Shown here piece by piece: positions 15,753 through 24,799 of a stretch of DNA of 64,000 nucleotides. Each line of letters begins with the position of its first letter. Position 1 is the stretch's first letter. Source of the stretch: Zoogloeaceae bacterium (GTDB lineage Bacteria > Pseudomonadota > Gammaproteobacteria > Burkholderiales > Rhodocyclaceae); the NCBI GenBank assembly GCA_024235655.1, contig JACKLY010000005.1, forward strand, positions 124,001-188,000, given 5' to 3'. The notes beneath the pieces were generated by a model. That model searched no databases, was not told the DNA's origin, and worked only from the letters and a program-made list of their open reading frames with translations. The translations under genes were made by a program, and so were the position numbers.

Positions 15753-15783
15753 GTATCGGCAAGCCACTCCGGTTTGCCGATAC
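15753..15783 (+). terminator. Terminator-like hairpin after icd
   Basis: Perfect 10-bp stem GTATCGGCAA (15753-15762) with TTGCCGATAC (15774-15783), 17 bp after the icd stop. There is no clear T run after it, so it may stabilise the mRNA 3' end rather than terminate alone. Confidence 0.5.
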
Positions 15784-15924
15784 CCTTCCTTGTAATATCT
15801 CGGCTTTTCTCTCCCTGCATCTATGCAGCCCGGCACCCGAATCGGTATGATGACCCTCAGGCTTCCCTGAAAGCGGCGATTTGTCCGCTGAAACTGATGA
15901 AGGTCTCTTGGTGAATACCTTGTC

Positions 15925-17190
15925 ATGAAAGTTCTGCTTGTAGAACCTTCGCGTTTCTTACGCTCGGTAATCGGGTCGATTTTCGTCCGCTACAACCTTG
16001 ATGTGGACATGGTTGAAAGCGCTGCACAAGCGCTTGATGCGTTGCAGGCACCGCCGGATTTGCTGTGTTTTTCGCTTGAGCTGGGCGATATGCGCGGGAC
16101 AGAATTTTTCCGCGAAGCGCAGCGGCGGAATCTGGTAGGTTTATTTCCCGCCCTGATGGTGACCTCCAGCACTGACAAGGCTGTCTTTGATGAGGCGGTG
16201 GCCGCCGGTATCACCGATTGCTTTCCCAAGTCCGATCTTGAGGGGTTGGAGCAGTATGTCGAGCAATGGCAGCGCAGCGCAACCAGGCGCTTGTCCGGGC
16301 GCGTGCTGCTGGTCGAGGATAGCGATACCGCTGCGAATTTCTGTACTGATGTGATGGTCCGTCTGGGCCTTGAAGTGACCCGTTTCAGGACGGCAGAAGA
16401 GGCCATTCCAACCCTGGCCACAGACGATTACAAGATCGTGGTGACCGATTTTGTGCTGGAAGGCCTGCAGACAGGCTTGGCCGTGATTCTCAGTGTTCGT
16501 GGGCAGGAGGGGCGCAAGGCGGAAACGCCGATTCTGGCACTTTCTGCGATTGACAGCGTTGCCCGGAGAGTCGACATCCTGCGCGCCGGTGCCAATGATT
16601 TCGTGACCAAACCGGTCGTTGCCGAGGAGTTGTCCGCCCGCCTGAGCAACCTCCTGATGTTGCGCGAACTATTTGACCGCCTCGAAGCGCAGCATGAACT
16701 GGTCAAGGAAATGGCGCTGCGTGACCGGCTGACCTCACTGCACAACCGTCACCACATGGATGCCGAAATGCCCAAGTTGATGGCAGAGGCACAGCAGCAG
16801 GGCACCACGCTTTCGCTGATGGTGATCGATATTGATCATTTCAAGAAAATCAATGATACCCACGGACATTCCCGCGGCGATGAAGTGCTGATCGCCGTTG
16901 CCGACATGCTGCGCAAGGTGTGTCGTGGGAATCAGTTGCTGGCACGCTTTGGCGGTGAAGAATTCGTGATGGCACTTCCCGGTGCAACAATCATGCAGGT
17001 CGGCTTGGCAGCAGAGCGTTTGCGTGAGCGTATTGAAGCATCAAAGCCTGGCGGCATTCCGGTGACGGCGAGTTTCGGTATTGCCACCCTGGTACCGGGA
17101 GAATCCTTCGATCGTTTATTCTCGCGTGCTGATGCCGCACTCTACGAAGCCAAACGCTGTGGCCGCAATCAGGTCATCAGCAGTAGCTGA
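15925..17190 (+). CDS. Dual-receiver GGDEF response regulator (diguanylate cyclase)
   Basis: 421 residues, soluble. Two receiver domains come first: about 1-120 is degenerate (Ser50 sits where the phosphorylated Asp should be), and about 124-245 is intact (Asp175, Lys229 in TKP). A GGDEF domain follows (about 255-420) with DIDHFKKIND and the active-site RFGGEEF at 341-347. The protein should make cyclic-di-GMP when the second receiver is phosphorylated. The product-inhibition I-site RxxD five residues before GGEEF reads RGNQ, so feedback inhibition is probably lost. Layout is like PleD (REC-REC-GGDEF). It may share a transcript with the CoA-transferase, whose ATG is 11 bp downstream. Confidence 0.9.
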   Translation: MKVLLVEPSRFLRSVIGSIFVRYNLDVDMVESAAQALDALQAPPDLLCFSLELGDMRGTEFFREAQRRNLVGLFPALMVTSSTDKAVFDEAVAAGITDCFPKSDLEGLEQYVEQWQRSATRRLSGRVLLVEDSDTAANFCTDVMVRLGLEVTRFRTAEEAIPTLATDDYKIVVTDFVLEGLQTGLAVILSVRGQEGRKAETPILALSAIDSVARRVDILRAGANDFVTKPVVAEELSARLSNLLMLRELFDRLEAQHELVKEMALRDRLTSLHNRHHMDAEMPKLMAEAQQQGTTLSLMVIDIDHFKKINDTHGHSRGDEVLIAVADMLRKVCRGNQLLARFGGEEFVMALPGATIMQVGLAAERLRERIEASKPGGIPVTASFGIATLVPGESFDRLFSRADAALYEAKRCGRNQVISSS

Positions 17191-17201
17191 AGCGTATTCC
17201 C

Positions 17202-18401
17202 ATGAATGAATTGAAAAAGCCGCTCGCCGGCCTCAAGGTGCTTGAACTCGGCACCCTGATCGCCGGCCCCTTTGCTGCCCGTATCCTCGGTGAATTCGGT
17301 GCAGAGGTCATCAAGATCGAATCACCCGACGGCGGTGATCCGCTCCGCCAGTGGCGCAAACTGTACGAGGGCACCTCGCTGTGGTGGTACCTGCAGTCGC
17401 GCAACAAGAAATCGGTCACGATCAACCTCAAGCACGCGGAAGGCATTGCCATCGTCAAAGCGCTGGTACGCGAGGCCGACATCGTCGTCGAAAACTTCCG
17501 CCCGGGTGTGCTCGACAAGCTGGGTCTGGGCTGGGAGGCGCTGTCGGCAGAAAACCCCGGACTCGTCATGGTGCGCCTGTCGGGTTTCGGGCAGACCGGG
17601 CCGATGGCGAAACAGCCTGGCTTCGGCGCCATCGGTGAGTCGATGGGTGGCCTGCGCTACGTCACCGGTTTTCCCGACCGGCCGCCGGTGAAGACCGGTA
17701 TTTCCATCGGGGATTCCATCGCCGCGCTCTGGGGCGTCATCGGCGCCATGATGGCGCTGCGTCACAAGGAAGTGAATGGCGGCAAGGGGCAGGTGGTCGA
17801 TGTCGCACTCTACGAAGCCGTGTTTGCCATGATGGAGTCGCTGGTGCCGGAGTTCGATGTCTTCGGTTTCGTACGCGAACGCACCGGAAACATCATGCCC
17901 GGCATTACTCCATCGAACACCTACACGACAAAGGATAGCCGGCACGTGGCGATTGGTGCCAATGGCGATGCCATTTTCAGACGCCTGATGCGGGCCATGG
18001 GGCGTCCGGATCTGGCTGACGCGCCGGATCTGGCCGAAAATGCGGGCCGTGATGCACGAAGAAACGAACTTTACGGCCTGATCGGCGACTGGGTTGCACA
18101 ACAGAGCGAAAGCGAAGTGCTGGCTGCGCTGGCGGCAGCCGAGGTGCCGGGCTCGCGCATCTACTCGGTGGCCGACATGTTTTCCGACCCGCAGTTCATC
18201 GCCCGGCAGATGCTGGAAACAGTCAAGTTGCCGGATGGCCGGGAATGCCGCATGCCCGGCGTGGTGCCCAAGCTTTCTGAAACGCCCGGGGGAACAGAAT
18301 GGATCGGGCCGGCGCTGGGCGAGCATACCGGGCAGGTGCTGGCAGCGCTTGGCTATGACGCAGAAAGTATCCGCAAGCTGCGCGTAGCAGGTGCCGTTTA
18401 A
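17202..18401 (+). CDS. CaiB/BaiF family (class III) CoA-transferase
   Basis: 399 residues, normal length. The family N-terminus PLAGLKVLELGTLIAGPFAARIL and the loop ENFRPGVLDKLGLG are present, and the catalytic Asp is in GISIGDSIAALWG (near 169). These enzymes move CoA between carboxylic acids in carnitine, oxalate, 2-hydroxy-acid, aromatic or succinate-linked pathways. No substrate-defining neighbour is present, so the acceptor is unknown. It converges on the MscS gene with a 40-bp gap and no clear terminator. Confidence 0.88.
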   Translation: MNELKKPLAGLKVLELGTLIAGPFAARILGEFGAEVIKIESPDGGDPLRQWRKLYEGTSLWWYLQSRNKKSVTINLKHAEGIAIVKALVREADIVVENFRPGVLDKLGLGWEALSAENPGLVMVRLSGFGQTGPMAKQPGFGAIGESMGGLRYVTGFPDRPPVKTGISIGDSIAALWGVIGAMMALRHKEVNGGKGQVVDVALYEAVFAMMESLVPEFDVFGFVRERTGNIMPGITPSNTYTTKDSRHVAIGANGDAIFRRLMRAMGRPDLADAPDLAENAGRDARRNELYGLIGDWVAQQSESEVLAALAAAEVPGSRIYSVADMFSDPQFIARQMLETVKLPDGRECRMPGVVPKLSETPGGTEWIGPALGEHTGQVLAALGYDAESIRKLRVAGAV

Positions 18402-18441
18402 GGTACCCGCAGCACCAGGAAAGCATCCGCATTTGCGTTGT

Positions 18442-19557
18442 TCAGACAGTGTTTTGCGCGGTGTTCGGGGTTTCCCGGCTGATCTTCAGCGGTGATCCGA
18501 AATGCAGCGTCTGCGTCGGGTAGGCGAATTCGATGCCGCTTGCCTGAAGGGCGCGTGCGATGCCGAAGTTGATCGCCTGCTGCTGATCCATGTAATGCCT
18601 GTAGTCCGGGTTCTGCACGTAATACACCACTTCGAAATCCAGTGACGCCGGGCCGAAATTCTTGAAGTGTGCACGGTCGAGGCGCACTTCCGGCAGCGTA
18701 TCGAACACCGCCTGCACCATCTGCGGAATTTCTTCCAGCTTGCCCAGTGGTGTTTCGTAGGTGACGCCAAAGCCAAACATGATGCGCCGCTCCTGCATGC
18801 GCTTGTAGTTGCGGATGCGGCTTTTGAGCAGATCGGCATTGGCGAAGATGATCTGCTCGCCGGAGATGCTGCGAATGCGCGTGCTTTTCAGGCCAACGTG
18901 CTCGATGGTGCCGGCGTGCTCGTCGATGACGACGAAGTCACCAATCACGAAAGGCTTGTCGAGCGCGATGCTGAGTGAGGCAAAGAGATCGCCAAGAATG
19001 TTCTGCACCGCCAGTGCCACGGCAACGCCTCCGACGCCCAGGCTGGCGACCAGCGCGGTGACATTGAAGCCGAGATTGTCGAGCAGCATGAGCAGGATCA
19101 CCGCCCACATCGCAGTGCGCAGGATGAAGCCGATCAAGGGGCCGGCGATGGAGCCTTGTCCCGCAGTTTCATTACCGTGGAAACGATGCTTCAGCCAGAA
19201 GCCGATCGAGCGGTTGAGCCAGATACCGCCCTGAATCAACAGGGCGAGTACAGCGAGGCGGTCCAGCCCGCGCCCGTAGGTGGAAGGCAGGGCGAGCAAT
19301 TGGCCCCCGACCCAGGCGGCAATGGCAAATACCAGTAGCGAACGGGTGCCGGGCAGGATGGCAACGATCCAGTCATCCCAGAGCCCGGCGGTATCGCTTG
19401 CACGGTGCTTCAGCTTGCGCACCACCAGGCTGCGCACAGTGAGCGCAATGGTGGCAAAGGCAACTGCCACACAGAGGGCGATCAACCATTGCAGCGGGGT
19501 GTTGCCGAGCGTGGTGGTGTTGAGCAGGGTTTCCGATTTGTCCAGCCAGTCGTTCAA
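18442..19557 (-). CDS. MscS-family mechanosensitive channel, last gene of the NAGGN operon
   Basis: 371 residues. Four or five N-terminal helices (about 20-185) precede the pore helix and beta domain; VASLGVGGVAVALAVQ and NILGDLFASLSIALDKPF mark the MscS core. The channel opens on membrane tension and releases small solutes. Its ATG overlaps the stop of the M42 peptidase gene (ATGA), so it is translated as part of the osmoprotectant operon asnO-ngg-peptidase. This suggests a dedicated release route for NAGGN or its co-solutes on osmotic downshift, which is inference from context. Confidence 0.9.
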   Translation of the reverse strand: MNDWLDKSETLLNTTTLGNTPLQWLIALCVAVAFATIALTVRSLVVRKLKHRASDTAGLWDDWIVAILPGTRSLLVFAIAAWVGGQLLALPSTYGRGLDRLAVLALLIQGGIWLNRSIGFWLKHRFHGNETAGQGSIAGPLIGFILRTAMWAVILLMLLDNLGFNVTALVASLGVGGVAVALAVQNILGDLFASLSIALDKPFVIGDFVVIDEHAGTIEHVGLKSTRIRSISGEQIIFANADLLKSRIRNYKRMQERRIMFGFGVTYETPLGKLEEIPQMVQAVFDTLPEVRLDRAHFKNFGPASLDFEVVYYVQNPDYRHYMDQQQAINFGIARALQASGIEFAYPTQTLHFGSPLKISRETPNTAQNTV

Positions 19558-20696
19558 AGCACATCCTCCGTGCCCTGGCCAAGCTGGGCATCCGCCGGCG
19601 GGAAATCAGCCAGCGGGCCAATGGCGGCGCGGTCACGCTTGAACAGCGGCGGGCTTTCAACATAGTGGGCGAGCAACTGGCTGAGCGCCAGCAACGAATC
19701 GATGTGCGTACGCTCATAGCCATGCGAGGCGTCCAGCGCAAAGCAGATCAGCGCAGTGCGCAGGTCATTGCCCGCCTCCAGCGCGGCGGCGGCATCGCTG
19801 CGATAGAAGCGGAAGACATCGCGGCTGTGCTCGATCTTCTGCTCGGCACAGATCGCCAGCAGGTGTCGCGTCAGGTGCCAGTCGAAGGGGCCGCTGGAAT
19901 CCTGCATGGCGATGGTGACGCCGTATTCGCAGGTGTATTGCCCGGGGGCAATGGTGCCGTTATCGACCGAGACCATTTCGGCCACATCGCCATGCAGCAC
20001 ATGCGATGCCCCGACGCCGACCTCTTCCGAAATCGTGAACAGGGCAAAGCAATCGACTTCCGGTGTGATGCGTTTCTGCATGACAGCACGGATCATCGTC
20101 AGGATGGCGGCAACACCGGCCTTGTCATCGAGGTGGCGCGAATTGATGAAACCATTGGGTGCGAACACGGTACCGGGGTCGATGTTGATGGTATCGCCGA
20201 CATTGATGCCCAGTGTGCGGGTTTCGGCGGCGTTGGCGGTGCGCGCATCCAGGCGGACTTCGAGTTGTGTCCATTCACAGGGCTGGGTGTCGATTTCCTT
20301 GTTATAGGTATGCCCGGAGGCCTTGAGCGGCAGGATGGTGCCGTGATGGGCAACACCGTGGTCGGAATGAATCACGACACGCGCGCCTTCGGCAAAGCGA
20401 GATGACCAGAAACCGATGGGTACCACTTCCAGCCGGCCATTGGGGCGAATACCCTTGACCAGTGCGCCCAGGGTGTCGAGGTGGGCGATGACCGCGCGTG
20501 CCGGCAGTTTTTCCTTGCCGGGCAGGGTGGCGCGAATGGCGCCACGCCGGGTGAGTTCGTATTTGACACCGAGGTTATCGAGTTCCTCGCAGACCAGGCG
20601 AACTACGGCATCGGTCATGCCGGACGGGCTGGGAGTGGCCAGCAGCCGGGCAAGTATGTCCTGCAGGTATTGGGTGTCGTTGCTGTCAAATTGCAT
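19554..20696 (-). CDS. M42-family peptidase of the NAGGN osmoprotectant system
   Basis: 380 residues from ATG 20696 (MQFDSNDTQYLQD). An in-frame ATG 36 codons upstream is less likely because it lies deep in ngg. Co-catalytic metal ligands of the M42/M18 fold are visible: AHLDTLG, HLDDKAG, ISEEVGVGA (general base and ligand Glu), VDNGT and DASHGYE. It belongs to the peptidase subfamily found beside ngg and asnO. It may trim or recycle NAGGN or a precursor; the real reaction is not known. It overlaps ngg upstream by 11 bp and mscS downstream by 4 bp. Confidence 0.9.
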   Translation of the reverse strand: MQFDSNDTQYLQDILARLLATPSPSGMTDAVVRLVCEELDNLGVKYELTRRGAIRATLPGKEKLPARAVIAHLDTLGALVKGIRPNGRLEVVPIGFWSSRFAEGARVVIHSDHGVAHHGTILPLKASGHTYNKEIDTQPCEWTQLEVRLDARTANAAETRTLGINVGDTINIDPGTVFAPNGFINSRHLDDKAGVAAILTMIRAVMQKRITPEVDCFALFTISEEVGVGASHVLHGDVAEMVSVDNGTIAPGQYTCEYGVTIAMQDSSGPFDWHLTRHLLAICAEQKIEHSRDVFRFYRSDAAAALEAGNDLRTALICFALDASHGYERTHIDSLLALSQLLAHYVESPPLFKRDRAAIGPLADFPPADAQLGQGTEDVL

Positions 20697-22497
20697 GTCG
20701 GGTCTCCGTCGTTCGCTGGGAGCTTCTGGTCTGCGGGAAAAGCAGATCAATGAAGCGTTCGGCGGTCGGTTGGGGTTCGTGGTTGGCGAGGCCGGGGCGT
20801 TCATTGGCCTCGATGATCAGGTAATTGGGCTGGTTGGCAGCAGTGACCATGAAGTCAAGCCCGACCACCGGTATGTCGAGGGCGCGTGAAGCCACTACAG
20901 CGGCATCGGCGAGCGCCGGGTGCAGTTCGGCGGTGACATCGTGAATGGTGCCGCCCGTGTGCAGGTTGGCCGTGCGGCGCACCCGTAAGGACACCCCCTC
21001 CGGCAACACATCGTCGAAGGTGTAGCCGGCAGCTGCCAGTGTCGATTCGGTTTCCCGGTCGAGCGGGATGCGGCTCTCGCCGCCGGTGGCACGTGCCCGC
21101 CGCCGGCTCTGTCGCTCGATCAACTCCCGAAGCGTGGCCTTGCCGTTACCGGCCACTTCGGGCGGTCGGCGAATGGCGGCAGCAACCACCTCATGGTTGA
21201 TGACCACGATGCGCAGGTCGTCGCCTTCAGCGAACGCTTCGATGATCACGGTTTCGCAGAAATTACGGGCAGCCTCAACCGCGTCGATCAGGTTTTCCTC
21301 GTCACGGATGTCGACACGCACTCCGCGCCCCTGCTCGCCTCTGGCCGGCTTGACGACGACGCGGGCATGCCGCTTGAGGAAGTCGAGGAAAGCGGTTCCA
21401 TGGCCTGCCTCCACCTGTTCGGGCAGGCGCAGCCCGGCAGCAGCCAGTACGCGTCGGGTCACGCGCTTGTCGTCACAGCGGCTCATGGCGATGGCGCTGG
21501 TCATTTCCGAGAGCGACTCGCGGCAGACAATGCTGCGGCCGCCCAAGCTGAGGCGAAAGTAACCGTGTTCAGCATCGATGACTTCAACGCCGATGCCGCG
21601 CCGGCGGGCTTCCTGCACCAGAATCCGGGCATAGATGTTGAGTTCGCTACAGGTATCCGGGCCGGTATAGAGCGGCTCGTTGATCGGGTTCTTGTTCTTC
21701 ACGCACCACACCGGGACACGCACGAAACCGAGTTTTTCGTACAGCGTGATGGCGTCCGTGTTGTCATAGAGCACCGAGAGATCGAGGAAGCTGCGCTGGC
21801 GTTCCCGGTAGAGATTGGCCAGTGCTCGCACCAGGGCTTCGCCGACGCCCGGTGTGTCGGCCTGCACATCAACGGCCAATGCCCACAGGCTGCTGCCGTT
21901 GTCCGGGTCATTGAAGATTCGTCGATGGTCGACCCCGGTCACGGTACCAAGCAGGCTGCCGTCCCGCCTTTCGGCAACGAGCAGGTCAAGGTGCTCCCTA
22001 TCCAGTTCCTTGTCGAAAAAGCCGGGCAGGGGGGAGACCATGCCACGTGAACGGTAGATGCGGATCATCTCCGGTGCATCGTCCGCATGCGCTTGCCGGA
22101 TGCGCCAGTTGTCGGCTGAAGCCGGGGCGGGGGTTATCGCCAGATCAAGGCGGTAGGTGAAGGAAGGATCGATGAAAAGCTGCTGTGGCGCCAGCGAAAC
22201 GACTACCTGCGGGTCGCGAAGATAGAGGGCGAGATCGCGGCGCCCGGGAGCTTCGGCCTGCAAGGTATCGGCCAGGCGCTTCGGGTCGGAAAACGTCTGG
22301 CCGAAAATCAGCCGGCCCCAGCCGCAGTCGACGACGACTTCTCCGCCCGTTTGGCTGGCGGGCGCACCGGCCTGGGCGTCCCAGTGGCGCAGAGAGAGCA
22401 TCTGGGCCGGGTCAAGCGGGTTGACCGGCGCAGCTGACTGGGCAGCCGGCATGGCCGATTTCGGCTTGATGCTCATGCTTGCAGACTCATGTTTCAT
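20686..22497 (-). CDS. ngg: N-acetylglutaminylglutamine synthetase (GNAT + ATP-grasp)
   Basis: 603 residues from ATG 22497, which overlaps the asnO stop as ATGA; an in-frame upstream start would extend it 15 codons into asnO. The N-terminal half carries a GNAT acetyltransferase domain (about 95-240, with VDVQADTPGVGEALVRAL). The C-terminal half is an ATP-grasp ligase (about 270-590, with VVKPARGEQGRGVRVDIRD and a terminal IEANERPG ligand region). It acetylates and joins two glutamines to give N-acetylglutaminylglutamine, the dipeptide precursor that AsnO amidates. The order asnO-ngg matches the known system in Sinorhizobium and Pseudomonas. Confidence 0.93.
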   Translation of the reverse strand: MKHESASMSIKPKSAMPAAQSAAPVNPLDPAQMLSLRHWDAQAGAPASQTGGEVVVDCGWGRLIFGQTFSDPKRLADTLQAEAPGRRDLALYLRDPQVVVSLAPQQLFIDPSFTYRLDLAITPAPASADNWRIRQAHADDAPEMIRIYRSRGMVSPLPGFFDKELDREHLDLLVAERRDGSLLGTVTGVDHRRIFNDPDNGSSLWALAVDVQADTPGVGEALVRALANLYRERQRSFLDLSVLYDNTDAITLYEKLGFVRVPVWCVKNKNPINEPLYTGPDTCSELNIYARILVQEARRRGIGVEVIDAEHGYFRLSLGGRSIVCRESLSEMTSAIAMSRCDDKRVTRRVLAAAGLRLPEQVEAGHGTAFLDFLKRHARVVVKPARGEQGRGVRVDIRDEENLIDAVEAARNFCETVIIEAFAEGDDLRIVVINHEVVAAAIRRPPEVAGNGKATLRELIERQSRRRARATGGESRIPLDRETESTLAAAGYTFDDVLPEGVSLRVRRTANLHTGGTIHDVTAELHPALADAAVVASRALDIPVVGLDFMVTAANQPNYLIIEANERPGLANHEPQPTAERFIDLLFPQTRSSQRTTETRHAI

Positions 22498-24266
22498 ACC
22501 CCCTGCGCCTGCAGCCAAAGCTCCAGCAAAGCAACCTGCCACAGCTTGGATCCGCGCAGCGGCGTGATGTGCTCGGTGGGTTCGGCGAGCAGGCGCTCGA
22601 CATAGGCTTCGCGATAGAGGCCGCGTGCGCGCGCACGGTCACTGCGCAGGGAATCGGCCACCCAGGCCAGGGTGTCACCGGCCAGATACTTGAGGCCGGG
22701 TACCGGGAAGTAGCCCTTCGGCCGGTCGATCACCTCGCGTGGCACATGGCGGCGGGCGATGGCCTTGAGCACGCCCTTGCCGCCGTCGCCGAGCTTGTCC
22801 TGCGGCGGCAGGCACGCGGCCAGCTCGACCAGCTCATGGTCGAGGAAAGGCACGCGGGCTTCCAGCCCCCAGGCCATGGTCATGCTGTCGACCCGCTTGA
22901 CCGGGTCATCGACGAGCATGATCGTACTGTCCATGCGCAAGGCCTTGTCCAGTGCCGTCGGCGCGCCTGGCCGGGCAAAATGGCGTGCGACGAAATCACG
23001 GCTGGGGTCGCCGATGTGCCATTGATCGCACACGGTTTGTGCATACTCTTCGGCGCTGCGGTCAAAGAACACTTTGGCGTAATCTTCCACCGGCGACTGG
23101 CTGTCGGCCAGTGGCGGGTACCAGTGGTAGCCGGCAAAGACCTCGTCGGCGCCCTGGCCGCTCTGCACCACCTTGACGTGCTTCGAGACCTCGCGCGAGA
23201 GCAGGTAGAAGCCGATGTTGTCGTAGCTGACCATTGGCTCCGACATGGCGGCGATGGTTTCCGGCAGCGCCGTCAGCATCTCCTTGTTGCTGATTGAAAT
23301 GCGGTGATGTTGCGTGCCGAATTCACGAGCGATGATGTCGGAGTAACGGAACTCGTCGCCACATTCGCCGTTGGCTGCCTCGAAGCCGATCGAGAAGGTA
23401 TTCAGCCCCTGTTGCCCGGCGCGGGCGAGCAGGCCGACGATCAGGCTGGAGTCGACGCCGCCCGAAAGCAACACGCCCACCGGCACGTCGCCGACCATGC
23501 GCCGGCGCACGGCACGTACCAGCGCTTCCTCGACCTGAGCCTCGCGTTCAGCGGCGGAGAGCTGGGCCAGTTCAGGCCGGGCATCGAAACGCAGATCCCA
23601 ATAGACTTCGTCGCGGCGCGTGCCGTCGGCCTCAAAAACAGCAATGGTTGCCGGCGGCAGCTTGCGGATGCCGCGCAACATGGTGTGCGGTGCCGGCACT
23701 ACTGCATGCCATTGCAGGTAGTGGTGCAGCGCAACCGGATCGATGCCGGTGTTGACATCGCCGCCAGCCAGCAGCGCCGGCAGTGTTGAAGCGAAGCGCA
23801 GGCGCTCCGGTGTTTCAGCAAAGTAGAGCGGCTTGATGCCGAAGCGGTCGCGGGCGAACACCATGCGGCCGCTGTCGCGCTCGTGGATGGCGAAGGCAAA
23901 CATGCCGTGAAAACGCTTGACGCAGCCCGTACCCCACTCGGCATAGGCGCGCAGCACCACTTCAGTGTCGCCGTCGCAAAAGAAACGGTGGCCGAGGGCT
24001 TCGAGTTCCGCCCGCAGTTCGCGGAAGTTGTAGATGCAGCCGTTGAAAACGAGGCTCAGGCCAAGCTCGGGTGCCAGCATCGGTTGCTGGGCGCGTTCGG
24101 ACAGATCAATGATCTTGAGTCGGCGATGGCCAAGGGCAACGCGCCCCTGGGCAAAGAGTCCGCTGGCATCGGGGCCGCGCGGAGAGAGTGATTCGGTCAT
24201 TCGACCGACAATGTCGCTGTCGGCAGGGCGGTTGGAAAACTGTACTTCGCCTGCAATTCCACACAT
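22494..24266 (-). CDS. asnO: Asparagine-synthetase-like amidotransferase of the NAGGN pathway
   Basis: 590 residues. The N-terminal class II glutaminase domain starts MCGIAGEV with nucleophile Cys2 exposed after Met removal, and carries RGPDASG. The C-terminal synthetase domain starts near 240 and has the ATP pyrophosphatase loop LLSGGVDSSLI. In this operon it is expected to amidate the C-terminus of N-acetylglutaminylglutamine with glutamine and ATP, not to make asparagine. It is the promoter-proximal gene: a TATAAT -10 lies at 24306-24311 and an AAGGGGG ribosome site precedes the ATG. Its stop overlaps the ngg start. Confidence 0.93.
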   Translation of the reverse strand: MCGIAGEVQFSNRPADSDIVGRMTESLSPRGPDASGLFAQGRVALGHRRLKIIDLSERAQQPMLAPELGLSLVFNGCIYNFRELRAELEALGHRFFCDGDTEVVLRAYAEWGTGCVKRFHGMFAFAIHERDSGRMVFARDRFGIKPLYFAETPERLRFASTLPALLAGGDVNTGIDPVALHHYLQWHAVVPAPHTMLRGIRKLPPATIAVFEADGTRRDEVYWDLRFDARPELAQLSAAEREAQVEEALVRAVRRRMVGDVPVGVLLSGGVDSSLIVGLLARAGQQGLNTFSIGFEAANGECGDEFRYSDIIAREFGTQHHRISISNKEMLTALPETIAAMSEPMVSYDNIGFYLLSREVSKHVKVVQSGQGADEVFAGYHWYPPLADSQSPVEDYAKVFFDRSAEEYAQTVCDQWHIGDPSRDFVARHFARPGAPTALDKALRMDSTIMLVDDPVKRVDSMTMAWGLEARVPFLDHELVELAACLPPQDKLGDGGKGVLKAIARRHVPREVIDRPKGYFPVPGLKYLAGDTLAWVADSLRSDRARARGLYREAYVERLLAEPTEHITPLRGSKLWQVALLELWLQAQGV

Positions 24267-24305
24267 GGGCGAGAGGCCCCCTTTTCTATTAGGAAAACCT
24301 GATCG

Positions 24306-24334
24306 ATTATATCACAATGCTATATATCGACCAA
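24306..24334 (-). promoter_or_regulatory. Promoter of the asnO-ngg-peptidase-mscS operon
   Basis: Minus strand: a perfect TATAAT (24311-24306) with TTGGTC 17 bp upstream (24334-24329, poor -35). The weak -35 would suit activation, for example by an osmotic regulator, but no operator is recognisable. The start codon is 40 bp downstream. Confidence 0.5.
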
Positions 24335-24442
24335 GGCCGGTGCTTGCCAAAGGCCACAGCACAAGGCTTTCGGGGGTATGATGGTTTCTGTGAAAACGCC
24401 TGATCCGGGGGCACGCGGGCGATCAATAAGAGGAGCTGAGGA

Positions 24443-24790
24443 GTGAACCAACTGGAAGAATTACGGGCGGTTGTTCGTGAATTCATCAGCGAACGCGGCT
24501 GGGATCGGCACCATAACCCGAAGAATCTGGCAATGGCGCTGTCGGTCGAGGCGGCCGAGGTGCTGGAGCATTTTCTCTGGTGTTCGCCGGAGGAGAGCTT
24601 CAATCTGGATGACGGGCAGCGTCGGGAGGTTGGCTACGAACTGGCCGATGTGCTGATGGGGGTGATCCGGGTGGCGGACTTGCTGGACATCGATCTTGCT
24701 GCGGCATTCGAGGAAAAAATGGCGCAAAATCGTGCCAAGTATCCACCCGACAAGGTTAACGGGCGGGCCATCAAATACACCGCGCTGTAA
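24443..24790 (+). CDS. MazG-like nucleotide pyrophosphohydrolase
   Basis: 115 residues, all-alpha NTP pyrophosphatase of the RS21-C6/MazG type. The Mg-binding pattern is SVEAAEVLEHFLW followed by ELADVLMGVIRVAD, that is EAAE...ExxD. These house-cleaning enzymes hydrolyse (d)NTPs, often dCTP or modified nucleotides, to the monophosphate. AGGAG precedes the start. It is divergent from asnO and ends 9 bp before the next kinase gene, whose ribosome site directly follows its stop. Confidence 0.85.
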   Translation: MNQLEELRAVVREFISERGWDRHHNPKNLAMALSVEAAEVLEHFLWCSPEESFNLDDGQRREVGYELADVLMGVIRVADLLDIDLAAAFEEKMAQNRAKYPPDKVNGRAIKYTAL

Positions 24791-24799
24791 GGAGGTTTG

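Noticed and set aside
13529..15820. Very long open frame (763 codons) on the minus strand opposite icd
   Set aside because: It mirrors icd across its whole length, is typical of antisense open frames in GC-rich, codon-biased genes, and has no ribosome site or family match.
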